DNA of 33,469 bases from contig JAWOJB010000086.1 of the NCBI GenBank assembly GCA_046484325.1, positions 1 to 33,469 of the forward strand. The letters are read 5' to 3'. Of this stretch, positions 15,616 through 23,046 are shown piece after piece. Origin of the DNA: JAWOJB01 sp046484325. Its GTDB lineage: Bacteria; Actinomycetota; Acidimicrobiia; Spongiisociales; ZC4RG35. How positions within the stretch are numbered: position 1 is the stretch's first letter; each line of letters opens with the position of its first letter. The notes under the pieces are model-generated. The model saw nothing but the letters and a program-made list of their open reading frames with translations. It made no database searches and was not told the DNA's origin. The translations under genes and the position numbers were made by a program.

Positions 15616-16427
15616 CCTCGCCGCCCACCCTGCTGGCCCGGGTCGCCCCTCCCTCGACGCGGCCCAGTCGACGGGCTCGACACCTGCTCGAGCGCAACCT
15701 GCTCGTGTATCGGAGGATCTGGGTGGTCATCCTGTCCGGCTTCTTCGAGCCGGTCTTCTATCTGCTGTCGATCGGGATCGGCGTCGGAGCGCTGGTCGGC
15801 GACCTCGATCTCCCCGATGGACGGGCGGTGTCGTACACCGCATTCGTCGCGCCGGCCCTGCTGGCCTCGTCTGCCATGAACGGGGCCGTGTTCGAGTCGA
15901 CGTTCAACATCTTCTTCAAGCTCAAGTGGGGCAAGACCTACGACGCCATCCTCGCCACGCCGATGCAACCCGGCGACATCGCGCTGGGGGAGATCACCTG
16001 GTCGCTGTTCCGGGGTGCCCTTTATGCCGCCGGATTCCTCACCGTGATGGTGGCGATGGGACTCATCCGGTCGTGGTGGGGGATCCTGGCCCTGCCCGCC
16101 ACCATCCTGATCGGCTTCGCCTTCGGGGCGGTTGGGATGGCGGCAACCACCTTCATGAAGGGCTGGCAGGACTTCGACCTCGTGTCACTGGTGACGCTGC
16201 CGCTGTTCCTCTTCTCGGCCACCTTCTTCCCGCTCGAGGTCTATCCACCGTTCCTCCAGACGCTCACGGCCCTGTCCCCGCTCTACCACGGCGTGGTGCT
16301 CCTCCGAGGCCTCACGCTCGGCGTGCTCGACTGGTCGCTGCTGGGGCACGCCGCCGTCCTCGTCGTGATGGGGATGGCCGGATGGTCGGTGGCCTCCCGC
16401 CGGCTCGGCACGCTGCTGCTCTCGTGA
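15612..16427 (+). CDS. ABC-2 type exporter permease (NodJ-like), subunit 2
   Basis: This is the second permease of the same exporter, 271 residues from a GTG at 15612 that overlaps the previous stop. It has an extended Pro/Arg-rich N-terminal tail (TRPSRRARHLLERNLLVYRR), then YLLSIGIGVGALVGDLDLPDG, SYTAFVAPALLASSAMNGAVFEST, FKLKWGKTYDAILATPMQPGDIALGE (coupling region) and FLFSATFFPLEVYPPFLQTLTALSPLYHGVVLLRGLTLG. Its pattern parallels subunit 1 throughout, so the two probably arose by duplication and act as a heterodimer. A palindromic repeat begins 13 bases after its stop and separates it from the convergent regulator gene. Confidence 0.88.
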   Translation: MTSPPTLLARVAPPSTRPSRRARHLLERNLLVYRRIWVVILSGFFEPVFYLLSIGIGVGALVGDLDLPDGRAVSYTAFVAPALLASSAMNGAVFESTFNIFFKLKWGKTYDAILATPMQPGDIALGEITWSLFRGALYAAGFLTVMVAMGLIRSWWGILALPATILIGFAFGAVGMAATTFMKGWQDFDLVSLVTLPLFLFSATFFPLEVYPPFLQTLTALSPLYHGVVLLRGLTLGVLDWSLLGHAAVLVVMGMAGWSVASRRLGTLLLS

Positions 16428-16440
16428 GTCGCGGGCGGGT

Positions 16441-16490
16441 GAACCGTGGGCCGGGGAACACGATTTCCGTGTTCCCCAACCCTGGGTTGG
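16441..16490 (-). repeat. 48-bp palindromic intergenic repeat, copy 3
   Basis: This copy is oriented like copy 2. The inner 10-bp stem is perfect (GGGGAACACG with CGTGTTCCCC). The outer arms keep AACC..GGG/CCC..GGTT but have lost two inner pairs. It starts 13 bases after the permease stop and ends 19 bases before the stop of the convergent regulator gene, a position suited to a shared terminator. Confidence 0.9.
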
Positions 16491-16509
16491 AGGTGTTGTC
16501 CGGCGGTGG

Positions 16510-17151
16510 TCAGTCCTCGCGAGCCCGGGAGTCGGGGTCGCGGCCAACGACGAACCAGATGGCGTGCACCGGTACGTCGCCCTTGTTGAACAGCCGGTGG
16601 GGCCGGGAGGAGTCGAAGGCGATCGAGTCGCCCGGGCTCAGCACATACTCCCGGAAGCCGATCTGGATACCGAGAGTCCCGGAGATCACATACCCGTACT
16701 CCCTCCCGTGGTGTCGCATCAGCGACTCGTCCGGTGTGGAGGCACCGCCCACCTCGTAGATCGCCTCGAGGAAGTCGATCCCCTCCTCGATCGTCCCCGT
16801 CAGCTGCTCCCAGCGCACCCCGGAGTCCAGGTCGATCGCCTGCCTCGCCCCCGGATGGACCACGATGTCGGCGGCTCGCTCGCCGACGACGGCGGCCGTC
16901 GCGACGTGGTCCCCGTCCCCACGGAAGAGATCATCGAGCGAGATCCCGAGCTCGGTCACGATCGCGTACAGGGTGCCGACGGAGGGCTTGGAGACCCCGT
17001 TCTCCAGCTGTGAGATGAGGGAGGCCGAGAGGCCGAGCCGCCGTGCCAGCTCCCGCTGGCTGAGCCCTGCCCTGGTCCGCTCGGCGCGCAGGCGGTCGGC
17101 GATGCCGTCCAGCGCCTGGTACTCCCCTACCGTCCCGCGCCGGCCGCTCAC
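16510..17151 (-). CDS. XRE-family regulator with cupin sensor domain
   Basis: This is a DNA-binding regulator of the HTH-XRE plus cupin type (PuuR/SutR group). The 213-residue product has a helix-turn-helix at about residues 18-72 (LRAERTRAGLSQRELARRLGLSASLISQLENGVSKPSVGTL). A linker follows, then a C-terminal cupin at about 130-205 with RHHGREYGYVISGTLGIQIG and LSPGDSIAFDSSRPHRLFNKG. The His and Glu residues of these two motifs are the usual metal or ligand positions. Such proteins often control the neighbouring catabolic genes in response to small molecules, so the SDR and the lost amidohydrolase are candidate targets. The ATG at 17151 overlaps the SDR stop by four bases, placing the two genes in one operon. 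Effector unknown. Confidence 0.88.
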   Translation of the reverse strand: MSGRRGTVGEYQALDGIADRLRAERTRAGLSQRELARRLGLSASLISQLENGVSKPSVGTLYAIVTELGISLDDLFRGDGDHVATAAVVGERAADIVVHPGARQAIDLDSGVRWEQLTGTIEEGIDFLEAIYEVGGASTPDESLMRHHGREYGYVISGTLGIQIGFREYVLSPGDSIAFDSSRPHRLFNKGDVPVHAIWFVVGRDPDSRARED

Positions 17152-17822
17152 ATCAGCATCCAGCCGCCATCGACGTACAGGTCGATCCCGTTGACCGACC
17201 GGTTTTCGAGCAAGAACACGCAGGCATCGACGACGTCCTCCATCGTCACCAGCCGGCCGGTCGGCGTCCGGGCGAGGACCGCATCGAGCGGCTTCTGCTC
17301 CCAGAACGGGCTGTCACCGACGATCCCAGGGTGAATGGCATTGAACCGGATGGGCGCCAGCTCGATGGCGAGGGTCCGCACCATCGCGGAGACGCCGCCG
17401 TTGACGGTGGTCACCGTGGTTGAGCCGGGGTAGGGACGATCCTTGGCACGGCCACCGAACAGGAGCACCGCGCTCTCGGGCGAGAGACGGTCGAGGAGGG
17501 TGTGGACCGTCTCCGTGTAGCCGACCAGCTTCATGGTCGTCAGGCTGATGGCCCCAGAGATCGAATACTCCTTCACCGGGTTGTTGTCACGGGCGATGGC
17601 CGCCAGCACCAGGTGGGAGACGCGACCGACCCCCGACAACCCGGGGGCGATCGAGGTCGGGTCGGCGAGATCGTACCCGATGCCGGTGACGCCCTGCCCG
17701 AGCTCGGCGGCCACCGCCGCCGAGCGATCAGGGTCGCTCCCGGTGATCACCACGTCCCGCCCGGCCCCGGCGTAGCGCCGGGCGAGCTCCCGGCCGATCC
17801 CACCGGTGCCCCCGACGATCCA
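17148..17822 (-). CDS. Atypical short-chain dehydrogenase (SDR), start lost
   Basis: The Rossmann-fold SDR sequence is readable from WIVGGTGGIGRELARRYAGAGRDVVITGSD (first codon near 17822) to the TGA at 17148, about 224 residues. The nucleotide motif GGTGGIG and the C-terminal IRFNAIHPGIVGDSPFW...VNGIDLYVDGGW are clear. Where ordinary SDRs carry Tyr-x-x-x-Lys, this one has VTTVN (in GSTTVTTVNGGVSAMV), so both catalytic residues are missing; the active-site Ser is also not evident. Redox activity by the usual mechanism is therefore doubtful. Upstream of the Trp codon the frame meets a stop within four codons and offers no start, so a short N-terminus has been removed at the breakpoint near 17822. 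A GTG at 17753 would only give a product without the nucleotide-binding loop. Confidence 0.78.
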   Translation of the reverse strand, partial: WIVGGTGGIGRELARRYAGAGRDVVITGSDPDRSAAVAAELGQGVTGIGYDLADPTSIAPGLSGVGRVSHLVLAAIARDNNPVKEYSISGAISLTTMKLVGYTETVHTLLDRLSPESAVLLFGGRAKDRPYPGSTTVTTVNGGVSAMVRTLAIELAPIRFNAIHPGIVGDSPFWEQKPLDAVLARTPTGRLVTMEDVVDACVFLLENRSVNGIDLYVDGGWMLM

Positions 17823-17834
17823 CCGACCGGCTCA
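17815..17834. other. Breakpoint joining two divergent gene remnants
   Basis: At about 17820 the leftward SDR frame loses its first codons and the rightward amidohydrolase frame begins mid-protein. Both lose their 5' ends at the same place. A deletion across a divergent gene pair (about 1.2 kb or more, judged from amidohydrolase size) or an assembly misjoin would give this arrangement. Confidence 0.7.
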
Positions 17835-18037
17835 ACGTGATCCCGCTCAACGACCCCGCCACCGCGGTGGTCACCGGCATGGACACCGGGAACGTCCACA
17901 CCGTGATCATCGCCGGGAGGCCCATGAAGCGGGCCGGCCGGCTGCTGCACGTCGACTGGGGGGCGGTCCGGCGGATGGCGGAGCAGGCCCGCGATCACGT
18001 GATCGAGAAGTCGGGGTTCAGGCTCCCCAAGATCTGA
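17822..18037 (+). pseudogene. C-terminal remnant of a metal-dependent amidohydrolase
   Basis: About 71 codons read TDRLNVIPLNDPATAVV...NVHTVIIAGRPMKRAGRLLHVDWGAVRRMAE and end at the TGA at 18035-18037. This is the terminal beta-sandwich and helix of the amidohydrolase superfamily branch that includes cytosine/guanine deaminases and AtzA/TrzN-type chlorohydrolases; the IIAGRPMKR pattern is characteristic. The catalytic TIM barrel with its metal-binding His and Asp residues (some 380 residues) is absent, so it cannot be active. A GTG at 17837 opens a 66-codon frame, but there is no reason to expect a functional product. Its 3' end lies 15 bases from the convergent permease stop. The original substrate cannot be judged from this part. 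Confidence 0.68.
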
Positions 18038-18052
18038 TCGATCGACTGGGCC

Positions 18053-18811
18053 TCAGGCCCGTTCGCGCAGGGTGCGGGCCGCCAGCACCAGGATGCCCAC
18101 GGCGAAGATCGGGAGCATGACGAGCGCGCCGAGCGAATCGAACATCGTTCCGCCGGCGACGATGCCGTTCACGACCTCGACGGCGTAGCTCAGCGGAACG
18201 ACCCGGGCGAGGGCCTGCGCCCATTCGGGAAGCCGGTCCACGGCGACGATCAGGCCAGAGAGGAACACCGGCGGAATCATCACGAGCGGGATGAACGGAA
18301 ACACCTGCCCCTCGTTCCTGGCGGCATTCGACACGAGGGTTCCCAGTGCGAGCGACACCATCGCCATCAGCCACATCACCACGAACACCTGGAGGTTGTC
18401 GGCGAGGTCGAAGTCGATCTCGAACAGCAGGTTGACCTCGAGCAGGATGAGCAGCGACTGGACGGTGGCGAGTCCCGTGTACCCCCCCAAATAACCGGCG
18501 ACGATGGACCCAGGGGAGTAGCCGTCGACGAACATCCGCTCCATGGTCCCGTTGACCCGCTCCCGCACCAGCACGATGGCCGTGAGGACGTACGTGACGA
18601 AGTGCACGATGAAGACCGCGGCGGGAACGGCGAACCGGGTCTGGTCGAGGAGGGCGGTGTCGATCGCCTCCCAGAACGTCTTCAGGAGGAAGATGACGAC
18701 CAGGGGAGCGACGATGCTCACCGCCAGGAATCTCCGATCACCTCGGAGCTGGTCGAGGACCCGGCGTCCGACCGCCAGGCCGCGGCTCACGCTGGTCGCC
18801 TCGGCGGTCAC
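18053..18811 (-). CDS. ABC-2 type exporter permease
   Basis: This is a 252-residue integral membrane permease of a second ABC-2 exporter. It has a short cytoplasmic N-terminus (TAEATSVSRGLAVGRRVLDQLRGDRR), a first span FLAVSIVAPLVVIFLLKTF, then VHFVTYVLTAIVLVRERVNGTMERMFVDGYSPGSIVAGY (coupling helix). The typical GQVFPFIPLVMIPPVFLSGLIVAVDRLPEWAQALARVVPLSYAVEVVNGI pattern before the last span places it in the YhgE/Pip-like or DrrB-like ABC2_membrane family. The GTG at 18811 overlaps the ATPase stop (GTGA). Only one permease gene follows this ATPase, so the transporter is presumably a homodimer. Cargo unknown. Confidence 0.88.
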   Translation of the reverse strand: MTAEATSVSRGLAVGRRVLDQLRGDRRFLAVSIVAPLVVIFLLKTFWEAIDTALLDQTRFAVPAAVFIVHFVTYVLTAIVLVRERVNGTMERMFVDGYSPGSIVAGYLGGYTGLATVQSLLILLEVNLLFEIDFDLADNLQVFVVMWLMAMVSLALGTLVSNAARNEGQVFPFIPLVMIPPVFLSGLIVAVDRLPEWAQALARVVPLSYAVEVVNGIVAGGTMFDSLGALVMLPIFAVGILVLAARTLRERA

Positions 18812-19647
18812 CCCTCGCCCCGCATGATCCGGAGCACGACGTCCTGGAGGGTCTCCTGCTCGATCTCGATCCGGTCGACCCCACCGGCGGCCGTGAGCAG
18901 CGCGGGGAGCTCGACCCGGTAGTCCGCCACGTCGTGCAGCGACTCCCGGTCGCCGCGCACGAGGCGGATCCGGGCGCGCCCCCGGGTGGCCAGCCTGTGG
19001 GGATCGTCATCGGCCACCAAGTTCCCGCCGGCGAGGACGGCGATTCGGTCGCAGGCGAACGCCTCGTCCATCTGGTGGGTCGACACCACGATCGTGACAC
19101 CCGAGTCGGCGAGCCACCGGAAGCGCTCCCAGAACGCGACCCGGAGCTCGGGGTCGACCCCGGCGGTGGGCTCGTCGAGCAGGAGCATGCGCGGTCGGTG
19201 GGCGATGGCGCAGGCCAGCGACACCCGCTGACGCATCCCGCCGGACAGGGTGTGGACACGATGCTCCGCCCGATCGGAGAGCCCGACGAGCTCGAGCGCC
19301 TCGTCCACCATCCGCCGGGAGCCGTCCCGCCGATGACCGGCCACGAAGAAGGCCACGTTGGCCCGGGCGGTCAGGTCCTCGTACAAGGCGGGCTGTTGGG
19401 GCATGTACCCGAGCTGTTCCCGCAGCGCCCACCGCTCGGCGCGAGGGTCGAGGCCGAGCACCGAGACCGAGCCCGCCGAGGGCTGCAGGAAGCCGGTCAG
19501 CGTGCGGATCAGGGTGGTCTTGCCGGCGCCGTTGGGCCCGATCAGCCCGAAGATACGGCCGGCCTCGATGGAGAGGTCCACCCCGTCGAGGGCGCGGAGC
19601 GACCCGTACGCATGGACGAGAGAGGAGACCTCGACGGCCGCAGACAC
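18808..19647 (-). CDS. ABC-2 exporter ATPase
   Basis: This is a 279-residue ATP-binding subunit for the permease encoded just downstream. Motifs are complete: Walker A GPNGAGKTT (37-45), Q-loop YMPQQPALYE, signature LSGGMRQRVSL (about 133-143), Walker B LLLDEPTAGVDPE and switch His in VVSTHQMDEA. A C-terminal extension of about 70 residues (RLVRGDRESLHDVADYRVE...ETLQDVVLRIM) resembles the accessory domain of DrrA/CcmA-type drug or antibiotic exporters. The start is GTG at 19647, giving SAAVEVSSLVHAYGS. The 107-base gap to the divergent oxidoreductase gene contains palindromic repeat copy 4, so promoters for both directions must sit around it. Confidence 0.93.
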   Translation of the reverse strand: MSAAVEVSSLVHAYGSLRALDGVDLSIEAGRIFGLIGPNGAGKTTLIRTLTGFLQPSAGSVSVLGLDPRAERWALREQLGYMPQQPALYEDLTARANVAFFVAGHRRDGSRRMVDEALELVGLSDRAEHRVHTLSGGMRQRVSLACAIAHRPRMLLLDEPTAGVDPELRVAFWERFRWLADSGVTIVVSTHQMDEAFACDRIAVLAGGNLVADDDPHRLATRGRARIRLVRGDRESLHDVADYRVELPALLTAAGGVDRIEIEQETLQDVVLRIMRGEG

Positions 19648-19664
19648 CCCCCGACGCTACCCGC

Positions 19665-19712
19665 AACCCAGGGCTGGGGAACACACTGGGTGTGGCTCCC
19701 GGCCCACGGTTC
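19665..19712 (+). repeat. 48-bp palindromic intergenic repeat, copy 4 (diverged)
   Basis: The outer arms match copy 1 exactly (AACCCAGGGCT and GGCCCACGGTT), but the inner stem-loop has changed, with a CTGGG loop and a closing CACA/TGTG helix. The hairpin survives through compensating change at the loop-closing pair. Unlike the other copies it sits between divergent genes, 17 bases from an ATPase start codon and 42 bases before the ATG of the oxidoreductase gene. Confidence 0.85.
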
Positions 19713-19754
19713 GCCGTTTCCCGGGTCGCCGCCGTCCTCGGATACCATCGCCGG

Positions 19755-22040
19755 ATGGCCGGATCGATCCTCGGAGCCTCCGTCAAGCGCGTCGAAGACC
19801 CCCGGTTCATCACCGGTCGGGGTCGCTACCTCGGCAATCTGCCGTTCGAGGGGGCGGTGTGGGCGGCCTTCGTGCGCTCACCGGTGGCCCACGGACGGCT
19901 GGTCTCGATCGATGCCGCCGACGCCCGCAGCGCCCCAGGCGTGGTCGGCGTGTTCACGGCGGCCGAGCTCGACATGCGGCCGATCGCCCCGGCCCTGGCC
20001 GACCTCGACGACTCGGTGGGCAGGCCCCCGATCGCGGTCGACACGGTCCGATTCGTCGGCGAGATCGTGGCGGTCGTCGTGGCCGAGACCGAGCGCCAGG
20101 CGATCGATGCCGCCGACCTCGTGTGGGCCGACATCGACCCGCTCCCCGCCGTCGCCTCGACCTCCGCCGCCGAGGCCGACGGGGCGCCACTCCTCTTCCC
20201 CGGCCTCGGCAGCAACGTGGTGGTCGACCACCGGGTAACCGGGCCCGACCCGCTGGCCGGGGCCGAGGTAGTCGTCGACGGCGAGTTCCACAACCAGCGG
20301 CTGATGGCCATCCCGCTCGAGCCGAACGGGGCGGCGGCAACCTGGGATGGAGAGCGCGTCGACGTGTGGGCCGGGAGCCAAAACGTCTTCGGACCCCGTT
20401 TCCACATCGCCCGCTGCCTCGGCCTCGACCGCTCCCAGGTGCGGGTCCGGGTTCCCGACGTCGGTGGTGGCTTCGGCGCCAAGATCATGACCGCCCCCGA
20501 GCAGATCGTGGTGGCCGCCCTGGCCCGCGCCGTCGGCCGTCCCGTCCGCTGGCAGGAGCGGCGCACCGAGAACATGCTCACGATGACCCACGGGCGCAGC
20601 CAGCGCCAGCGGGTCCGCCTGGGAGCGCGGCACGACGGGACCCTGGTGGGGATGCAGGTGGAGCTCGTCCAGGACGTCGGGGCCTACGTCTACTTCGGAG
20701 CGGAGATCTCGGAGTGGACCGAGCTCATGGCGGCCGGTCCCTACCGCGTGCCCGCCATCTCGGTCGCCCGCCGGAGCGTCCTCACGAACACCACCCCGAT
20801 CCACGCCTACCGGGGAGCGGGCCGACCCGAGGCGACCGCCATGGTGGAACGGGCGATGGACCTCCTGGCCGCCGAGCTCGGTATGGATCCGGCCGAGCTG
20901 CGGCGGAGGAACCTGTTGCGGTCCGACGAGTTCCCCCATGTGACGGCCACCGGTGCCCGGTACGACTCGGGGGACTATCACGCCTCCCTCGACCGGGCGC
21001 TCGAGTTGGCGGGGTACGACGAGGTCCGCGCCGAGCAGCGGGCCCGACGCGCCGGCGGGGAACGAATGCAGATCGGGATCGGCATCAGCACCTACGTCGA
21101 GGTGACCGCCCCCGAGGCCCGTAAGGAGTGGGGAGCGGTCGAGGTGCACGCCGACGGCACGGTCACGGCCCGGACGGGTGTCTCCCCCCATGGCCAGGGT
21201 CACGAGACGTCCTTCGCCCAGATCGTCTCGGACCTGCTCGGGATCCCGCTCGATCGGATCCACCTGGAGTGGGGCGACACGGACACCATCGCCCGTGGAG
21301 GCGGCACGATGGGCTCGAGGTCGATGCAGCTCGGCGGGACCGCCGTGCTACGAGCCGGCGAGGGGGTGCTCGAGAAGGCCCGGGAGATCGTCGCCCACCT
21401 GGCCGAGGCTGCCACAGACGACGTGGTCCTGTTCGACGACGGGCGCATCGGCGTGGCCGGCGTCCCCGACAGCGGGCGGACCTGGGCGGAGTTGGCGTCG
21501 GCCGCGGCCGACCCGGCGCTCCTCCCCGAGGGCATGGACCCGGGGCTGTCGGTCGAGAACGTGATCGCCCAGGACGGCGCCACCTACCCGTTCGGCGCCC
21601 ACGTGACGGTGGTCGAAGTCGACATCGAGACCGGTGAGGTGAGACTCGTCCGCCACGTCGCCGTCGACGACTGCGGGGTGATCTTCAACCGCCTGCTCGT
21701 CGACGGCCAGGTCCACGGTGGCGTGGCCCAGGGGGTGGGCCAGGCGCTCTTCGAGCAGGTGCTCTACGACGAAGGCGCCAACCCGCTCACCGGCAACCTC
21801 ACCACCTACCTGCTCCCCACTGCGACGACGATGCCCTCGTTCGTCGTCGACCACACCGAGACCCCGACGCCCGAGAACCCGCTGGGGGCGAAGGGGATCG
21901 GGGAGTCGGGGACGATCGGGTCGACGCCGGCCGTGCAGAACGCCGTGATCGACGCCCTCTCACACCTCGGGGTCCGGCACGTCGACATGCCGCTCACGGC
22001 GTGGAGGGTGTGGGAGGCCATCCGGGCCGCCGCCGGCTGA
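19755..22040 (+). CDS. Molybdenum hydroxylase large subunit, form-II CoxL-like
   Basis: This 761-residue catalytic subunit belongs to the xanthine dehydrogenase / CO dehydrogenase family and binds the molybdopterin cytosine dinucleotide cofactor. The N-terminal a/b hammerhead (SVKRVEDPRFITGRGRYLGNL) is followed by two molybdopterin-binding domains with GGGFGAK, AYRGAGRPEA (about 351-360), GQGHETSFAQI and GAKGIGESGTIG with the active-site-type Glu near residue 716. AYRGAGR is the signature of form-II CoxL proteins; true form-I CO dehydrogenases have AYxCSFR. Substrate is therefore uncertain: CO, another small compound or an N-heterocycle. The FAD (CoxM) and [2Fe-2S] (CoxS) subunits normally encoded next door are absent here, so partners must be elsewhere or the gene has been separated from its operon. 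The ATG at 19755 gives the family N-terminus. Confidence 0.9.
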   Translation: MAGSILGASVKRVEDPRFITGRGRYLGNLPFEGAVWAAFVRSPVAHGRLVSIDAADARSAPGVVGVFTAAELDMRPIAPALADLDDSVGRPPIAVDTVRFVGEIVAVVVAETERQAIDAADLVWADIDPLPAVASTSAAEADGAPLLFPGLGSNVVVDHRVTGPDPLAGAEVVVDGEFHNQRLMAIPLEPNGAAATWDGERVDVWAGSQNVFGPRFHIARCLGLDRSQVRVRVPDVGGGFGAKIMTAPEQIVVAALARAVGRPVRWQERRTENMLTMTHGRSQRQRVRLGARHDGTLVGMQVELVQDVGAYVYFGAEISEWTELMAAGPYRVPAISVARRSVLTNTTPIHAYRGAGRPEATAMVERAMDLLAAELGMDPAELRRRNLLRSDEFPHVTATGARYDSGDYHASLDRALELAGYDEVRAEQRARRAGGERMQIGIGISTYVEVTAPEARKEWGAVEVHADGTVTARTGVSPHGQGHETSFAQIVSDLLGIPLDRIHLEWGDTDTIARGGGTMGSRSMQLGGTAVLRAGEGVLEKAREIVAHLAEAATDDVVLFDDGRIGVAGVPDSGRTWAELASAAADPALLPEGMDPGLSVENVIAQDGATYPFGAHVTVVEVDIETGEVRLVRHVAVDDCGVIFNRLLVDGQVHGGVAQGVGQALFEQVLYDEGANPLTGNLTTYLLPTATTMPSFVVDHTETPTPENPLGAKGIGESGTIGSTPAVQNAVIDALSHLGVRHVDMPLTAWRVWEAIRAAAG

Positions 22041-22047
22041 GGACCGC

Positions 22048-23046
22048 TCAACCCTCCGGCGACAGCGGGTTCCCGGCCAGAAAGGCCTCGAGCACGGCCG
22101 TCGCCGCGGGCTCGTCCCGGACGACGTACGACCGGCCCCCCTCGGTCGCACCGCGCACGGGCAGAGTGACGGTGTCGGTGACACCGGCGGCCCGCATGCC
22201 CAATGCCGTGCGGGCCAGCACGAGCGGGGTCACGCTCGGGTCGGTCGTGAGGTCCCCCGTCACCGCCAGGAGCACACCGGGGCTGCGGACGAGGCCCGAG
22301 GGGCTGGTGGCCCGGTCCATGATCTTCAGGAGCACCTCGCGCTGGCGGGCGGTGCGGACGATGTCGCCTCCACCGGTGCCCACCCAGGATCCATCCCGAT
22401 ATTCCTCATAGGACCGGGAGCGGGCATAGGCGAGGGCGGTGGCGCCGCTCACCACCTGGCGGCCGGCCTCGATCTCGAGGCCGGACTTGATGTCACGGGC
22501 CGGGTAGGGGATGTCGAGCTCGATCCCGCCGAGGGCGTCGACGATCGAGGCGAAGCCGCCGAACTCGACCTCCATGTAGTGGCTGATGGGGATGCCGGTG
22601 GCACCGGTGACCGTCGCCACGAGCAGATCGGGCCCCCCGAAGGCGTAGGCGGCGTTCACCCGGTTGGTGCCGTGCCCGGGGATCTCGACCCGGAGATCGC
22701 GAGGGATCGAGAGGAGCTGGACCCGCCCGTCGACCACCTGCGTGAGGATGATGACGTCGGCCCGGGACCCTGCGAAGTCGCCGAAGGCACCCTCCAGGTC
22801 GTCGGGAAGATTCTCCCGGCTGTCGGTGCCGACGATCAGGTAGACCTCGCCGGCCGACGCCAGGGATGGGAGCGGGCCGGTGTCACCGGTCCGGAACTCG
22901 GTCAGCGTCAGGGCGGCGAGCAGCCCGGCGGTGGCCACGACCAGGGTGAGCAGGATGCCGATGACCCATCGCCGGCCCCGGCGGCGGCGGACGGGCCGGG
23001 CCGGTGCCGGTCGGTGGACGGTGTCGATTCGGGTGTCGTCGTTCAT
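22048..23046 (-). CDS. LytR-CpsA-Psr (LCP) cell-wall ligase
   Basis: This is a membrane-anchored phosphotransferase that attaches teichoic acid, arabinogalactan or other glycopolymers to peptidoglycan outside the cell. The 332-residue product has a basic cytoplasmic N-terminus with RRRRGRRW, a single membrane span at about 27-48, and an LCP domain from about 68: VYLIVGTDSRENLP, GSRADVIILTQV, LLSIPRDLRVEIPGHGTNRVNAAYAFGGP, YMEVEFGGFASIVDALGGIELDIP, ALAYARSRSY and RTARQREVL. The Asp and Arg residues in SRAD, SIPRDLR and ARSR are the conserved lipid-phosphate and metal contacts. The sequence around the start (23041-23062) is an 11-bp tandem duplication. It converges on the oxidoreductase gene with a 7-base gap. 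Confidence 0.92.
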   Translation of the reverse strand: MNDDTRIDTVHRPAPARPVRRRRGRRWVIGILLTLVVATAGLLAALTLTEFRTGDTGPLPSLASAGEVYLIVGTDSRENLPDDLEGAFGDFAGSRADVIILTQVVDGRVQLLSIPRDLRVEIPGHGTNRVNAAYAFGGPDLLVATVTGATGIPISHYMEVEFGGFASIVDALGGIELDIPYPARDIKSGLEIEAGRQVVSGATALAYARSRSYEEYRDGSWVGTGGGDIVRTARQREVLLKIMDRATSPSGLVRSPGVLLAVTGDLTTDPSVTPLVLARTALGMRAAGVTDTVTLPVRGATEGGRSYVVRDEPAATAVLEAFLAGNPLSPEG

